From Clostridiales bacterium (lineage in GTDB: Bacteria > Bacillota > Clostridia > Oscillospirales > CAG-272): DNA of 18,908 nucleotides. Below, piece after piece: positions 1-7,912 of this stretch. The first letter of the stretch is position 1. Every line of letters starts with the position of its first letter. A program made the translations under genes and the position numbers. A model generated the notes under the pieces. It saw only the letters and a program-made list of their open reading frames with translations. It was not told the DNA's origin and ran no database searches. The stretch spans positions 527 to 19,434 of the forward strand of contig DPGD01000026.1 of NCBI GenBank assembly GCA_003522145.1, given 5' to 3'.

Positions 1-16
1 AAGTTTTTGAGGGTTC

Positions 17-70
17 CAAGGGGCGCTTTTTCAAAAACGCTCCTTGGCAGGGAGTGGGACGGGGTCCCAC
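17..70. repeat. Two adjacent inverted repeats at the left edge
   Basis: The first is CCAAGGGGCG pairing with CGCTCCTTGG around a T-run/A-run core (17-48). The second is GTGGGAC, a 3-nt loop, then GTCCCAC (54-70). Paired hairpins of this kind are common as repeated intergenic elements after genes in gut Clostridia, so this may be the tail of an upstream transcript or a dispersed repeat. No gene in the window ends here, and what precedes base 1 is unknown. Confidence 0.45.
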
Positions 71-115
71 AAAGACGGACGCAGCTTTTTCTGTCAAAAG
101 AGGAGAGAAGGGGGC

Positions 116-144
116 TTGACAGTGGGGAGATTTTCATTTATAAT
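116..144 (+). promoter_or_regulatory. Sigma-A promoter of the flavoprotein gene
   Basis: A perfect -35 box TTGACA (116-121) and a perfect -10 box TATAAT (139-144) are separated by exactly 17 bp. Transcription should start near 151, about 30 nt before the ATG at 183. It may also serve the downstream cmk-plsC-ispH genes by read-through. Confidence 0.85.
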
Positions 145-182
145 GGTAGCCGTGAGAATGTATAGTGAGAGGAACGGCAGGA

Positions 183-1415
183 ATGAGGATCGCAATTATA
201 GGCGGCGGAGCCGCAGGACTGATGGCGGCGTGTACCCTTTGCGATCTTGGGGAGCAACCGGTGCTTTTTGAGCGGAACGACCGGGTGGGCCGAAAGCTGG
301 GCATTACCGGGAAGGGCCGGTGCAATCTGACGAACCGGTCGGATGTACAGACGGTTTTGGAGAACATTCCCACCAACAAAAGGTTTCTTTACGGGGCGTT
401 GTCCCGTTTCACTCCTTTCGATGTGATGGCGTATTTCGAGGACACGCTGGGGCTTCCTTTGAAGACCGAGCGGGGAAATCGGGTGTTTCCCCAGTCGGAT
501 AAAGCCCACGATGTGGTGTCCGCTTTAGAAAACCATTTGAAAGAGGGCGGGTGCCGGACGGTATTCCGGAAGGTAACGGGCATAAAAAGAGAAGAAGACG
601 GCTCTTTTCTGGTGGTAGCAGAGGGCAAAGCGGAGCACTTTGAGAGGGTGATCCTTTCTACGGGCGGATGTTCCTATCCGGCAACCGGTTCAGACGGATC
701 CGGATATCGGCTGGCCCAGTCTCTGGGGCACAGCATTGTGCCGCCTGTGCCGTCCTTGGTGCCGCTGGAGTGCTTCGGAGGACTGTGCAGGGCATTGCAG
801 GGGCTGTCTTTAAAAAACACGGGACTGACTGTATATGATACGGTGGCGAAAAAGAAGGTCTATGAGGACTTCGGGGAGATGCTGTTTGCCCATTTCGGTC
901 TGACCGGCCCGATGATTCTCTCTGCTTCGGCGCATATGCGGCAGATGGCTCCCGGAAGGTATGAGGTACATCTGGATCTGAAGCCGGCTCTGAATGCGGA
1001 AATGCTGGATAAGCGGCTGCAAAACGATTTTGTAAAATACAGCAATAAGGATTTTTCCAATTCCCTGCAGGACCTTCTGCCCTCAAAGATGATTGCGCCC
1101 ATCGTTTCTCTTTCGGGCATTGATCCCCACAAAAAGGTGAACGAACTGCGCAAGGAAGAGCGCAGGGAGTTGGTGCGTTTGTTGAAGGATCTGAAGCTGA
1201 CGGTGAAGAATTTCCGTCCGATTGCCGAGGCGATCGTCACTTCAGGCGGGGTGAAGGTGGAAGAGGTTGACGGGCGCAGCATGGAGAGCAAATTGGTCAA
1301 GGGACTGTATTTTGCGGGGGAGATGTTGGATGTGGATGCCTACACAGGCGGATTCAATCTGCAGATCGCATTTTCCACCGGACGCCTTGCCGCCCTTTCC
1401 GCCGGCAGGGCATAA
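183..1415 (+). CDS. NAD(P)/FAD-dependent oxidoreductase, BaiN/HI0933 family
   Basis: This encodes a cytosolic flavoprotein of 410 residues. The N terminus carries a Rossmann FAD-binding loop, GGGAAG at residues 7-12, followed near residues 42-57 by the family block GRKLGITGKGRCNLTN. The C terminus has the second conserved FAD-contacting block, with TSGGV and then YFAGEMLDVDAYTGGFNLQ, typical of HI0933-like proteins. The family includes BaiN, a bile-acid dehydroxylation enzyme, but most members have no proven substrate, so no reaction is assigned. An in-frame GTG at 165 would add six residues; I chose ATG 183 because GAGAGG lies at 167-172, about 10 nt upstream. Length is normal for the family. 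The gene stands 195 bp ahead of cmk on the same strand. Confidence 0.88.
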   Translation: MRIAIIGGGAAGLMAACTLCDLGEQPVLFERNDRVGRKLGITGKGRCNLTNRSDVQTVLENIPTNKRFLYGALSRFTPFDVMAYFEDTLGLPLKTERGNRVFPQSDKAHDVVSALENHLKEGGCRTVFRKVTGIKREEDGSFLVVAEGKAEHFERVILSTGGCSYPATGSDGSGYRLAQSLGHSIVPPVPSLVPLECFGGLCRALQGLSLKNTGLTVYDTVAKKKVYEDFGEMLFAHFGLTGPMILSASAHMRQMAPGRYEVHLDLKPALNAEMLDKRLQNDFVKYSNKDFSNSLQDLLPSKMIAPIVSLSGIDPHKKVNELRKEERRELVRLLKDLKLTVKNFRPIAEAIVTSGGVKVEEVDGRSMESKLVKGLYFAGEMLDVDAYTGGFNLQIAFSTGRLAALSAGRA

Positions 1416-1596
1416 GGCAGGACATCAAGGGTGCCACGGAAAATCCGACGCCCATCGGGAAACGCAGTAGTGCCGCAGAGCTTTGCAGCGAAAAGCCGAT
1501 AGACACCAAGTATTCTTTCGCTTTTGTGCCTCGTCCTTCGGCAACACGGCCTCCGAACAGATTTTGAATATTCAGAGGCACCCTAAAAGACAGAAC
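1416..1596. other. Intergenic gap with possible dispersed-repeat sequence
   Basis: This stretch between the flavoprotein gene and cmk has no credible gene. On the minus strand it is open for a while, but that frame runs on antisense into cmk. The end (about 1545-1582) contains CCGAACAG followed by a TGAATATTCAGAGG palindrome. A similar arrangement, CCGAACAG then TGAATTTTCAGAGG, occurs at about 16746-16791, so it may be a degenerate dispersed repeat. Confidence 0.35.
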
Positions 1597-1610
1597 AGAG
1601 AGGAAACAGG

Positions 1611-2279
1611 ATGAATATTGCCATTGACGGTCCCTCCGGGGCGGGAAAGAGCAGCCTTGCCAAAGGAATTGCCAAGCATTACGGAATTGTTTATGTGGAC
1701 ACGGGAGCGCTTTACCGGACGGTGGGGTTGTATGCCCGAAGGAAGGGCTTTCCGGTGGAAGAGGTGGGAAAAATTCTGCCTTTTCTTTCTGAACTAAAGG
1801 TTTCCCTGCGCTATGAGCGGGGAGAACAACAGGTTTACCTGTTTGACGAAAATGTTTCCGGACAGATTCGTACACCGGAAATTTCAATGTATGCTTCTGC
1901 CGTTTCGGCTCTGCCGGAGGTCCGGGCCTTTCTCCTGGATACGCAGCGGCAGATCGCCAAAGAAAATTCAGTGGTCATGGACGGAAGGGACATCGGCACC
2001 GTGATCCTGCCGGAGGCAGAGGTGAAGATCTTCCTTTTTGCAAGCAACACCGAACGGGCAAAACGCCGGTACGAGGAATTGCGGGCCAAGGGGCAGACGG
2101 TGCGCTATGAGGATGTGCTTGCCGATATGACCAAGCGGGATGAAAACGACCGGACGAGAGCCACAGCTCCGGCAGTGGCCGCCAAGGATGCGGTGCTCTT
2201 GGACAATTCGGGCTTCGAGCCGGAGCAAACACTGAAAAAAGCCATTGAAATCATTGATGGGAAGCTGAAAAAACAATGA
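1611..2279 (+). CDS. cmk: Cytidylate kinase (CMP/dCMP kinase)
   Basis: The enzyme phosphorylates CMP and dCMP with ATP to give CDP and dCDP, feeding nucleic-acid and phospholipid precursor pools in the cytosol. The product is 222 residues, normal for bacterial Cmk. It begins with a P-loop, GPSGAGKSS (residues 7-15), then TGALYR (31-36), the CMP-site block DGRDIGT (124-130) and the lid motif RDENDRTR (176-183). AGAGAGG at 1597-1603 is a good ribosome binding site 7 nt before the ATG. It overlaps plsC by four bases (ATGA), so the two are almost certainly cotranscribed and translationally coupled. The cmk-plsC-ispH/S1 order is a known Clostridia arrangement. Confidence 0.96.
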   Translation: MNIAIDGPSGAGKSSLAKGIAKHYGIVYVDTGALYRTVGLYARRKGFPVEEVGKILPFLSELKVSLRYERGEQQVYLFDENVSGQIRTPEISMYASAVSALPEVRAFLLDTQRQIAKENSVVMDGRDIGTVILPEAEVKIFLFASNTERAKRRYEELRAKGQTVRYEDVLADMTKRDENDRTRATAPAVAAKDAVLLDNSGFEPEQTLKKAIEIIDGKLKKQ

Positions 2280-2932
2280 ACAGATACAATTGGATTTCAA
2301 AGACCTTCGGCGGATTGATTTCAGGAGTGATTTTTCCTACAAAGGTGGAATGCGCCCAGACGGAATTGCCGGAGGGGCCGGTGTTGCTATGCGCCAATCA
2401 TATAAGCGGCGCAGATGTGTTGCTGTTGATTTCCAGAACCAAACGGCAGGTTCGTTTTATGGCAAAGAAAGAGCTGTTTTCGATACCCTTCATAGGGTGG
2501 CTGATCCGCACCATGGGCGCTTTTCCGGTGGATCGGGCCGCCATGGATGTGAGCGCCGTCAAAAAGGGAATCAAATTGCTGGAAAGCGGGGAAATGGTGG
2601 GAATCTTCCCACAGGGCACCCGGTGTGACGGTGTACATCCGGCCACGACCGAAGGGCTGATCCACGGGGGGCTTGGGCTGATTGCGCTCCGCTCCAAAGC
2701 CACCATTCTTCCGGTGGCGATTGAAACGAAGAATTACAAGGTTCGCCCCTTCCGCAGGGTGCGGATCATTTACGGTGCGCCCGTGCCTTACGGGGAGTAT
2801 GCCGCCCTTGGCGAAGGCCGGGACGGAAATCTGGCGGTTTCCAGGATGATTTTTGAGCGGATCTGTCAGATGCTTCCGCCGCCTCCTCCTTTGCCGGACG
2901 GGGAGCAAGGCAACCAAGGGGCTGTCCGATGA
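2276..2932 (+). CDS. plsC: 1-acyl-sn-glycerol-3-phosphate acyltransferase (PlsC-like)
   Basis: This is a lysophospholipid acyltransferase that makes phosphatidic acid from lysophosphatidic acid at the inner face of the membrane. The 218-residue protein has the catalytic NHx4D motif (N41 H42 ... D47, sequence NHISGAD), a conserved block AKKELFSIPFIGWLIRTMG with PVDR just after it (residues 63-87), and the glycerol-phosphate binding motif as FPQGTR (111-116), a Gln variant of the usual FPEGTR. The start overlaps the cmk stop as ATGA, and the stop overlaps the ispH start as ATGA. The family is sure; the exact acyl donor and acceptor are inferred. Confidence 0.92.
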   Translation: MNRYNWISKTFGGLISGVIFPTKVECAQTELPEGPVLLCANHISGADVLLLISRTKRQVRFMAKKELFSIPFIGWLIRTMGAFPVDRAAMDVSAVKKGIKLLESGEMVGIFPQGTRCDGVHPATTEGLIHGGLGLIALRSKATILPVAIETKNYKVRPFRRVRIIYGAPVPYGEYAALGEGRDGNLAVSRMIFERICQMLPPPPPLPDGEQGNQGAVR

Positions 2933-4920
2933 TTTTCGTTGGAAAGTATGCGGGATTCTGCCCCGGAGTGCAGCGGGCGGTGGACAAGGCAGAAGAGCTG
3001 GCGGAAAAAAAGACATCGGGAAGCATTTACACTTTGGGTATGCTGATTCACAACAAAACGGTGGTTGGCGAATTGGAAAAAAAAGGCGTGAAGATGCTTG
3101 CAGAGGAGGAGCTTGACCGGATCTATGCTCAGGCACAGGAGGGTATGGACCAGACGGTGATCCTCCGTGCCCACGGAGTGGTGAAACAGGTGGCGGATCG
3201 GCTTTTCCGGTGGCAGAAGGAGTGTCATTTTTTTCATGTGGTGGATTGTACCTGCCCGTATGTGAAGAAAATACACGAGATCGTGGAGAAGAACGCCACC
3301 CCCGACGGAGTTCTGGTGGTTTTCGGAGATCCGGAGCACCCGGAGGTCAAAGGTATTTGCAGTTACGCAAAGGGAAAAGTCATTGTTGTCCGGAATGTTC
3401 ACGAACTAAAAAGCTACAATTTGTTGAACGATGAAGCAATTTTGGTTTCGCAGACCACGCAAAAGCTGTCGGAGTGGAAAAAATGCCAGAATTTTTTTGA
3501 AAACTACTGTACAAATGGAAAAATTTTTGATACAATATGCAGTGTGACGGAAAACAGACAGAAGGAAGCTGTCGAAATGTGCCGGAAAGCGGATGCGCTT
3601 TTGGTCATTGGCAGTAAGGAAAGTTCCAACACCATGAAGCTCTACGAAGTGGCCAAAAAGAACTGCCCCCACGCTTTCTTGACAGAGGACGGTAAGGATT
3701 TAGATCGCCTCCCCTCGGACGTACACAAACTTGGAATCACTGCCGGAGCGTCAACGCCAGGCAGAATAATAGAGGAGGTTCATAAAAAAATGAACGAAAT
3801 TCTTGAAAATGAAAATTTTGAAGAACTGCTGAATGAGTCATTCAGAACTTTAAATACAGGGGATACGGTTACCGGTGTGATCTCGTCGGTTTCGCCTGCG
3901 GAGCTGACCGTGGATCTGGGCACAAAGGTCACGGGCGTGATTCCCTTTGATGAAGTGGCTGAAGATTCGGGCACAGACCTGACCAAGACCTATAAGGTCG
4001 GCGATACCGTTACGGCAAGAGCCATCAGAGTCTCCGATGTGGAGGGTATGGCGGTTCTGTCGGTCAAGCAGGCCGAAAGAGGAAGCAGCTTCAAGAAGCT
4101 GTTGAATGCTTATGATGAGGGCGAAGTGCTGACCGGTAAGGTGACTGAAGTGGTCAAGGGCGGACTGGTGGTTTCCTGCAAGTACAACCGGGTGTTCATT
4201 CCGGCCGGCCAGAGCGGTGTGCCCAAGGAGGGCGACCTGAATGAACTGAAGGGACAGACCGTACGCTTCAAGCTCATCGACATGGATACCGAGAGAAACA
4301 GAGCGGTCGGTTCTATCCGTTCTGTGGAGAGAGAAGAGCGGAAGGCAAAGCTGGAAGAGTTCTGGGCCAACATCGAAGTGGGCAAGACCTATGTGGGCAA
4401 GGTGAAGAGCCTGACCTCCTTCGGAGCCTTTGTGGACCTGGGCGGTATTGACGGAATGGTGCATACAAGCGAGCTCTCCTGGACCAAGATCAAGAACCCC
4501 TCCGAGGTGGTCTCGGTCGGTCAGGAAGTGAGCGTCTATGTGAAGGCGTTTGACCGGGAAAAGAAGAGAATCTCCCTGGGCTACAAGAAGGCAGAGGACG
4601 ATCCTTGGGTCATTTTCACCTCCAGATATGCCGTGGGCGATGTGGTGCCGGTAAAGATCGTTTCCTTTATGCCCTTCGGAGCCTTTGCAGAGGTTCTTCC
4701 CGGGGCTGACGGATTGATCCATATTTCTCAGATTGCCGATAAGAGAGTGGCAAAGCCTTCCGATGAATTGCAGATCGGACAGGTGGTGGATGCCAAGATC
4801 GTTGGCATTGACGAGGAAAAGAAAAAGATTTCTCTTTCCATCCGCGCATTGCTGGAGCCGGAAGCTGAAATCACGGAGGAAGCAGGAGAAACCGAGGAGA
4901 CCGAAGAGACTGCCGAATAA
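2929..4920 (+). CDS. ispH: Bifunctional IspH reductase / ribosomal protein S1-like fusion
   Basis: One 663-residue protein joins two functions. Residues 1-290 are 4-hydroxy-3-methylbut-2-enyl diphosphate reductase, the last step of the MEP isoprenoid pathway. The [4Fe-4S] cysteines are C11 (FCPGV), C109 (CTCPYV) and C204 (TICSVTENRQ); substrate residues are H41, H82 (AHGV), H137/E139 (EHPEV), SSN at 232-234 and S275 (TAGAST). Residues about 308-640 are four S1/OB RNA-binding repeats, near 310-380, 397-463, 484-552 and 569-639, the third and fourth with the classic SFGAFV/PFGAFAEV and KKISLS motifs. An acidic Glu/Thr-rich tail ends the protein. This fusion is known from Clostridia. It lies last in the cmk operon and is followed by a terminator. 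Confidence 0.96.
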   Translation: MIFVGKYAGFCPGVQRAVDKAEELAEKKTSGSIYTLGMLIHNKTVVGELEKKGVKMLAEEELDRIYAQAQEGMDQTVILRAHGVVKQVADRLFRWQKECHFFHVVDCTCPYVKKIHEIVEKNATPDGVLVVFGDPEHPEVKGICSYAKGKVIVVRNVHELKSYNLLNDEAILVSQTTQKLSEWKKCQNFFENYCTNGKIFDTICSVTENRQKEAVEMCRKADALLVIGSKESSNTMKLYEVAKKNCPHAFLTEDGKDLDRLPSDVHKLGITAGASTPGRIIEEVHKKMNEILENENFEELLNESFRTLNTGDTVTGVISSVSPAELTVDLGTKVTGVIPFDEVAEDSGTDLTKTYKVGDTVTARAIRVSDVEGMAVLSVKQAERGSSFKKLLNAYDEGEVLTGKVTEVVKGGLVVSCKYNRVFIPAGQSGVPKEGDLNELKGQTVRFKLIDMDTERNRAVGSIRSVEREERKAKLEEFWANIEVGKTYVGKVKSLTSFGAFVDLGGIDGMVHTSELSWTKIKNPSEVVSVGQEVSVYVKAFDREKKRISLGYKKAEDDPWVIFTSRYAVGDVVPVKIVSFMPFGAFAEVLPGADGLIHISQIADKRVAKPSDELQIGQVVDAKIVGIDEEKKKISLSIRALLEPEAEITEEAGETEETEETAE

Positions 4921-4932
4921 GAAGAATTCCAT

Positions 4933-4972
4933 AAAAAAGCTGTGCGTTTGTTTCAAGACGCACAGCTTTTTT
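4933..4972 (+). terminator. Intrinsic terminator after ispH/S1
   Basis: AAAAAAGCTGTGCGT at 4933-4947 pairs with ACGCACAGCTTTTTT ending near 4972, with a 10-nt loop and flanking A and T runs. It closes the cmk-plsC-ispH operon. Because both flanks are homopolymeric it could also act in the other direction. Confidence 0.92.
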
Positions 4973-5001
4973 GATCCCGGAGTTTTCAAAGGGACAATTT
5001 T

Positions 5002-5080
5002 CAAGGGGCAGAAAGGGAATACGGCGCAACAATGCAACCGCCTCTTGGAAGGTTCGCCCTTCCTCTGCCCCTTTTGTATT
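5002..5080 (-). other. Long-loop inverted repeat downstream of ilvE
   Basis: AAGGGGCAGA near 5002 pairs with TCTGCCCCTT near 5071-5080, separated by roughly 60 nt. It lies just past the ilvE stop on the minus strand and may help end that transcript, but the U-run that would make it a normal intrinsic terminator is missing. Confidence 0.35.
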
Positions 5081-5085
5081 TTACA

Positions 5086-6168
5086 TTATTTCACGCTGTC
5101 GGCAGTGCCCAAAGGACAGGTCCATCCGAACCGGTCGGGGATTCTGCCCCACTGAATGCCGGTCAGCTCATTGTAGAGCTTCTCTGTCAGTTCACCGATC
5201 CGGTTGTGGTTGATCTCATAACTGCGGCCGTTGTAGAAAAGAGAACCGATGGGGGAAATAACGGCAGCGGTTCCGATGCACCAGGCCTCTTCCAGAGTGC
5301 CGTTTTCGGCGGCGGTCATCAATTCGTCCAGAGAGAGCAACCGCTCCTCGGTAGGTACGCCCCAATCCCGCAGGATGGCAAGGCCGCTGCGGCGGGTGAT
5401 TCCGTCCAGAATGGAGCCGGAGAGCTTGGGTGTGACGACCTTTCCGGCAATTTTGAACATCACATTCATGCCTCCGCCCTCTTCGACATACTTCCGTTCA
5501 ATGGCGTCCAGCCACAGAACCTGAGAGAAGCCCTTTTCAATCGCCCGTTCGCCGGCGCGGTTAGCCGCTCCATAGTTGCCTCCGCATTTCGCTTCGCCCG
5601 TGCCGCCCCGGACTGCACGCACATCCTCGGTTTCCACCATGATCGGCACCGGCTGAATTCCGGCGGAAAAATAACTGCCCACAGGGGAAAGGATTACCGC
5701 AAAAAGGGCGTTCTTCACCCCGTGCAGACCCAACTCTGCATCGGTGGAGAAGAGGAAGGGACGAATATAGAGAGAGGTTCCGGGCGCAGAGGGAACCCAG
5801 TTCTGGTCCAGAGTTACCAGTGTTTTAACGGCTTCCAGAGCATCCTCCTCATTCACCTGGGGCAGACCCAGACGGGCGCAGGATCTGTTCAGCCTGGCCA
5901 TATTGTCCCAGGGACGGAAGAGCTGTACTCCGCCGTCGGCACGGCGATAGGCCTTCAGTCCTTCAAACACTTCGGTGCCGTAATGGAAGACACTGGAGGC
6001 GGGAGAAAGCTCAATGGGACCGTAAGGCACAATGCGTGCGTCATGCCACCCCTTGTCCGGGGAGTAGTTCATCAGAAACATATGGTCGGTGAAGTATTTC
6101 CCGAAGCCCAGAGTTTCAGGTGCCGGCAGGGTGCCGGGGCAGGGATTTTTGCTTATAGAAATATTCAT
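5086..6168 (-). CDS. ilvE: Branched-chain amino acid aminotransferase
   Basis: This PLP enzyme catalyses the last step of leucine, isoleucine and valine synthesis, moving an amino group from glutamate to the branched 2-keto acids. The product is 360 residues, the size of the longer, eukaryote-like bacterial BCAT type. It has FHYGTEVFEGLKAYR (61-75), the Schiff-base lysine K194 within GEAKCGGNYGAA, and the VEEGGGMN loop (228-235). The frame stays open upstream to 6279, but I chose ATG 6168 because GGAGGAAAGGA precedes it at 6190-6180 and the protein then starts like the family. It stands alone on the minus strand, with no ilvBCD neighbours in view. A promoter lies about 515 nt upstream, leaving a long leader that may control it. 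Confidence 0.93.
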   Translation of the reverse strand: MNISISKNPCPGTLPAPETLGFGKYFTDHMFLMNYSPDKGWHDARIVPYGPIELSPASSVFHYGTEVFEGLKAYRRADGGVQLFRPWDNMARLNRSCARLGLPQVNEEDALEAVKTLVTLDQNWVPSAPGTSLYIRPFLFSTDAELGLHGVKNALFAVILSPVGSYFSAGIQPVPIMVETEDVRAVRGGTGEAKCGGNYGAANRAGERAIEKGFSQVLWLDAIERKYVEEGGGMNVMFKIAGKVVTPKLSGSILDGITRRSGLAILRDWGVPTEERLLSLDELMTAAENGTLEEAWCIGTAAVISPIGSLFYNGRSYEINHNRIGELTEKLYNELTGIQWGRIPDRFGWTCPLGTADSVK

Positions 6169-6678
6169 GGTTCTACCATTCCTTTCCTCCGGAAAAACTT
6201 CCGGTTTTGTTTTCTTGGTTTTCCTTTTCAAGAATGCCCGGATTTCCGGACGGAGGGACGGGAGCCTTGCTTCCCGCACAATGCCCGCTCCTGCCCTGTG
6301 CTTTGGGCAGGCAGACGATGGGTACGGTTCACGAGCGGCCGATGCCGTTTCTGCTTCCTACTGAAAAAGCAACCCGGCCGTTTTCCCCGGCGGAGTTGCA
6401 AAATCATTTTGGCCGGTATGCTTTGGAACATGAGGTTTACGGAAGCCACCTGGATATGAAAAGGCGCAGATGCGCCTCGGCAATCGGAAGAGACGATATC
6501 CGGCAGGGAGAAAATCGGCGCCTACATACCAAAAAGGGACACCGACCAATCGGTATCCGAAAAAAGCACAGATCCTGCGGCGACAGGGATGCAGAAAACA
6601 CAATATGACACAGGATGAAATGCAGAATACCCCAAAGGCCGCCCTGACAACGGAAACTTCCCATCGTATTCCGACTAT
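6169..6678 (-). promoter_or_regulatory. Long ilvE leader with attenuator-like hairpin
   Basis: The minus-strand promoter at 6713-6685 leaves about 510 nt before the ilvE ATG. In transcript order I see AGGCGCC (6523-6517), then the hairpin AGGCGC-ATCT-GCGCCT (6477-6462) followed by TTTTC, a weak terminator. The earlier AGGCGC could pair with the same GCGCCT strand, so the two pairings exclude each other, as in an attenuator. Later come CCTGCCC/GGGCAGG (6314-6293) and CCGGAAGTTTTTCCGG (6204-6189), which overlaps the start of the ribosome binding site. I found no T-box signature. A reading frame (6664-6437) starts just after the promoter and opens with an Ile/Leu/Val-rich stretch, but it has only a weak ribosome binding site. 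Confidence 0.45.
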
Positions 6679-6684
6679 GGGTTC

Positions 6685-6713
6685 AGTATAACATTTCTTT
6701 TTTGGGAAATCAA
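6685..6713 (-). promoter_or_regulatory. Promoter of ilvE
   Basis: On the minus strand TTGATT (6713-6708) and TATACT (6690-6685) are 17 bp apart. It points to ilvE with a start near 6678. It is divergent from the rpsB promoter, with about 290 bp between them (6714-7001) in which I see no gene. Confidence 0.72.
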
Positions 6714-7001
6714 GGGGAAAAAGTAAAAAATGTGAATTTGAACAAAAGAAGAGGGCACTTTTCGGTCTCCCGGTCGAAAAATGACGGGACTGAAAGGGCA
6801 TAAACGGCGCTCCCGGCGTTCTTTATGCCGGCTTTGAGGTCCGGAGGCGCAGGAAAAGGGAAAAACCGAGAAGAACGGGGGATTTTTGGCAGTCGGGAAT
6901 TCTCCGGAAGCAGCGCAGACATTTGTCCTTGGAAAACCGACACGGTGGGCAGAACGATCGGAAGAGAGCTGTAAATTTTTTGTGAATTCTGCATTCTCTT
7001 C

Positions 7002-7030
7002 TTGACGGAAGGGGAAAAATATAGTATAAT
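7002..7030 (+). promoter_or_regulatory. Sigma-A promoter of rpsB-tsf
   Basis: TTGACG (7002-7007) and a perfect TATAAT (7025-7030) are separated by 17 bp. Transcription should start near 7037, giving a leader of about 90 nt before rpsB. Confidence 0.88.
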
Positions 7031-7035
7031 TTCAG

Positions 7036-7110
7036 CCGAAATTCACACACGGGTCTGCTTTCGGTGCAGGGGAAACCCTGTTGAGTGGCGCCGTGGTGGG
7101 AAAAAACCGA
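7036..7110 (+). promoter_or_regulatory. Structured rpsB leader, possible S2 autoregulatory site
   Basis: CCGAAA (7036-7041) can pair with TTTCGG (7059-7064). CAGGG (7067-7071) and CCCTG (7076-7080) close a GAAA tetraloop. Further on, GGT and ACC flank an A-rich loop just before the AGGAGG. Ribosomal S2 leaders are autoregulated in some bacteria; whether this one binds S2 is inference from position and fold only. Confidence 0.4.
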
Positions 7111-7125
7111 AGGAGGACATGAAAA

Positions 7126-7893
7126 ATGTCAGTTATTTCTGTAAAGCAGATGCTTGAAGCAGGCGTCCATTTCGGACACCACACCAGAAGATGGAACCCG
7201 AAGATGCACGAGTACATCTTCACCGAGAGAAACGGGATTTATATCATCGACCTGCAGATCACGGTGAAGAAGTTTGACGAGGCGTATATGTTCGTTCGTT
7301 CCATTGCGGAACAGGGCGGCAATGTGCTGTTCGTGGGAACCAAGAAGCAGGCGGCGGAGGCCATTAAGGAAGAGGCAGAGCGTTGCGGCCAGTATTATGT
7401 GAATGTGCGTTGGCCGGGCGGAATGCTGACCAACTTCAAGACCATCAAGAAGTCCATTGCCCGCTTGAACAGTCTGGAAAAGATGCAGGCAGACGGCACA
7501 TTTGATTTGTTGCCCAAAAAGGAAGTCGCCAATCTTCTCAAGGAGATGAACAATCTGGAGAAGAGCTACGGCGGTATCAAGACCATGAGCACTCTTCCTT
7601 CCGCTGTGTTCATTGTGGATCCCCGCAAGGAGAGAAATGCAGTGCTGGAGGCAAAGAAGCTGGGCATTCCGGTGGTTGCCATTGTGGATACCAACTGCGA
7701 TCCGGACGATGCGGATTATGTAATTCCCGGTAACGACGATGCAATTCGGGCGATCCGTTTGATCTCCTCTTCGTTGGCTGATGCCGTACTGGAGGGAAAG
7801 CAGGGCGAGCAGACCGAAGAAACTCCCGCCGCTGAAACTGCCAAAGTAGCCGAATCCGAAGCAAAGACCGAAGAAACCCCTGTGGAAGCATAA
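7126..7893 (+). CDS. rpsB: 30S ribosomal protein S2
   Basis: S2 is a 30S small-subunit protein. The 255-residue product starts MSVISVKQMLEAGVHFGHHT, has RWNPKMHEYIFTERNGIYIIDL, and carries the family blocks GGNVLFVGTKKQA, RWPGGMLTNFKTI and DPRKERNAVLEAKKLGIPVV with the following VDTNCDPDDADYVIPGNDDA. The C-terminal tail (about 220-255) is Glu/Ala/Thr-rich low complexity. AAGGAGG ends about 10 nt before ATG 7126; an earlier ATG at 7119 is out of frame and stops at once. It is cotranscribed with tsf 19 nt downstream. Confidence 0.97.
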   Translation: MSVISVKQMLEAGVHFGHHTRRWNPKMHEYIFTERNGIYIIDLQITVKKFDEAYMFVRSIAEQGGNVLFVGTKKQAAEAIKEEAERCGQYYVNVRWPGGMLTNFKTIKKSIARLNSLEKMQADGTFDLLPKKEVANLLKEMNNLEKSYGGIKTMSTLPSAVFIVDPRKERNAVLEAKKLGIPVVAIVDTNCDPDDADYVIPGNDDAIRAIRLISSSLADAVLEGKQGEQTEETPAAETAKVAESEAKTEETPVEA

Positions 7894-7912
7894 TTAGAAG
7901 GAGAAACTGAAA

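Noticed and set aside
44..271. A 75-codon frame over the promoter of the flavoprotein gene
   Set aside because: It covers the perfect promoter at 116-144 and the real start at 183 in another frame, and is Arg/Gly-rich without motifs.
3850..5037. A 395-codon minus-strand open frame opposite the S1 repeats
   Set aside because: It mirrors the S1 coding sequence and crosses its terminator; His- and Leu-rich with no recognisable motif.
5032..6459. A 475-codon plus-strand open frame opposite ilvE
   Set aside because: ilvE on the minus strand has all catalytic motifs; the opposite frame has none.
6169..6700. A T-box riboswitch in the ilvE leader
   Set aside because: I looked for the conserved T-box pairing sequence on the minus strand (CGCGGT...CCACC on the plus strand) and did not find it.
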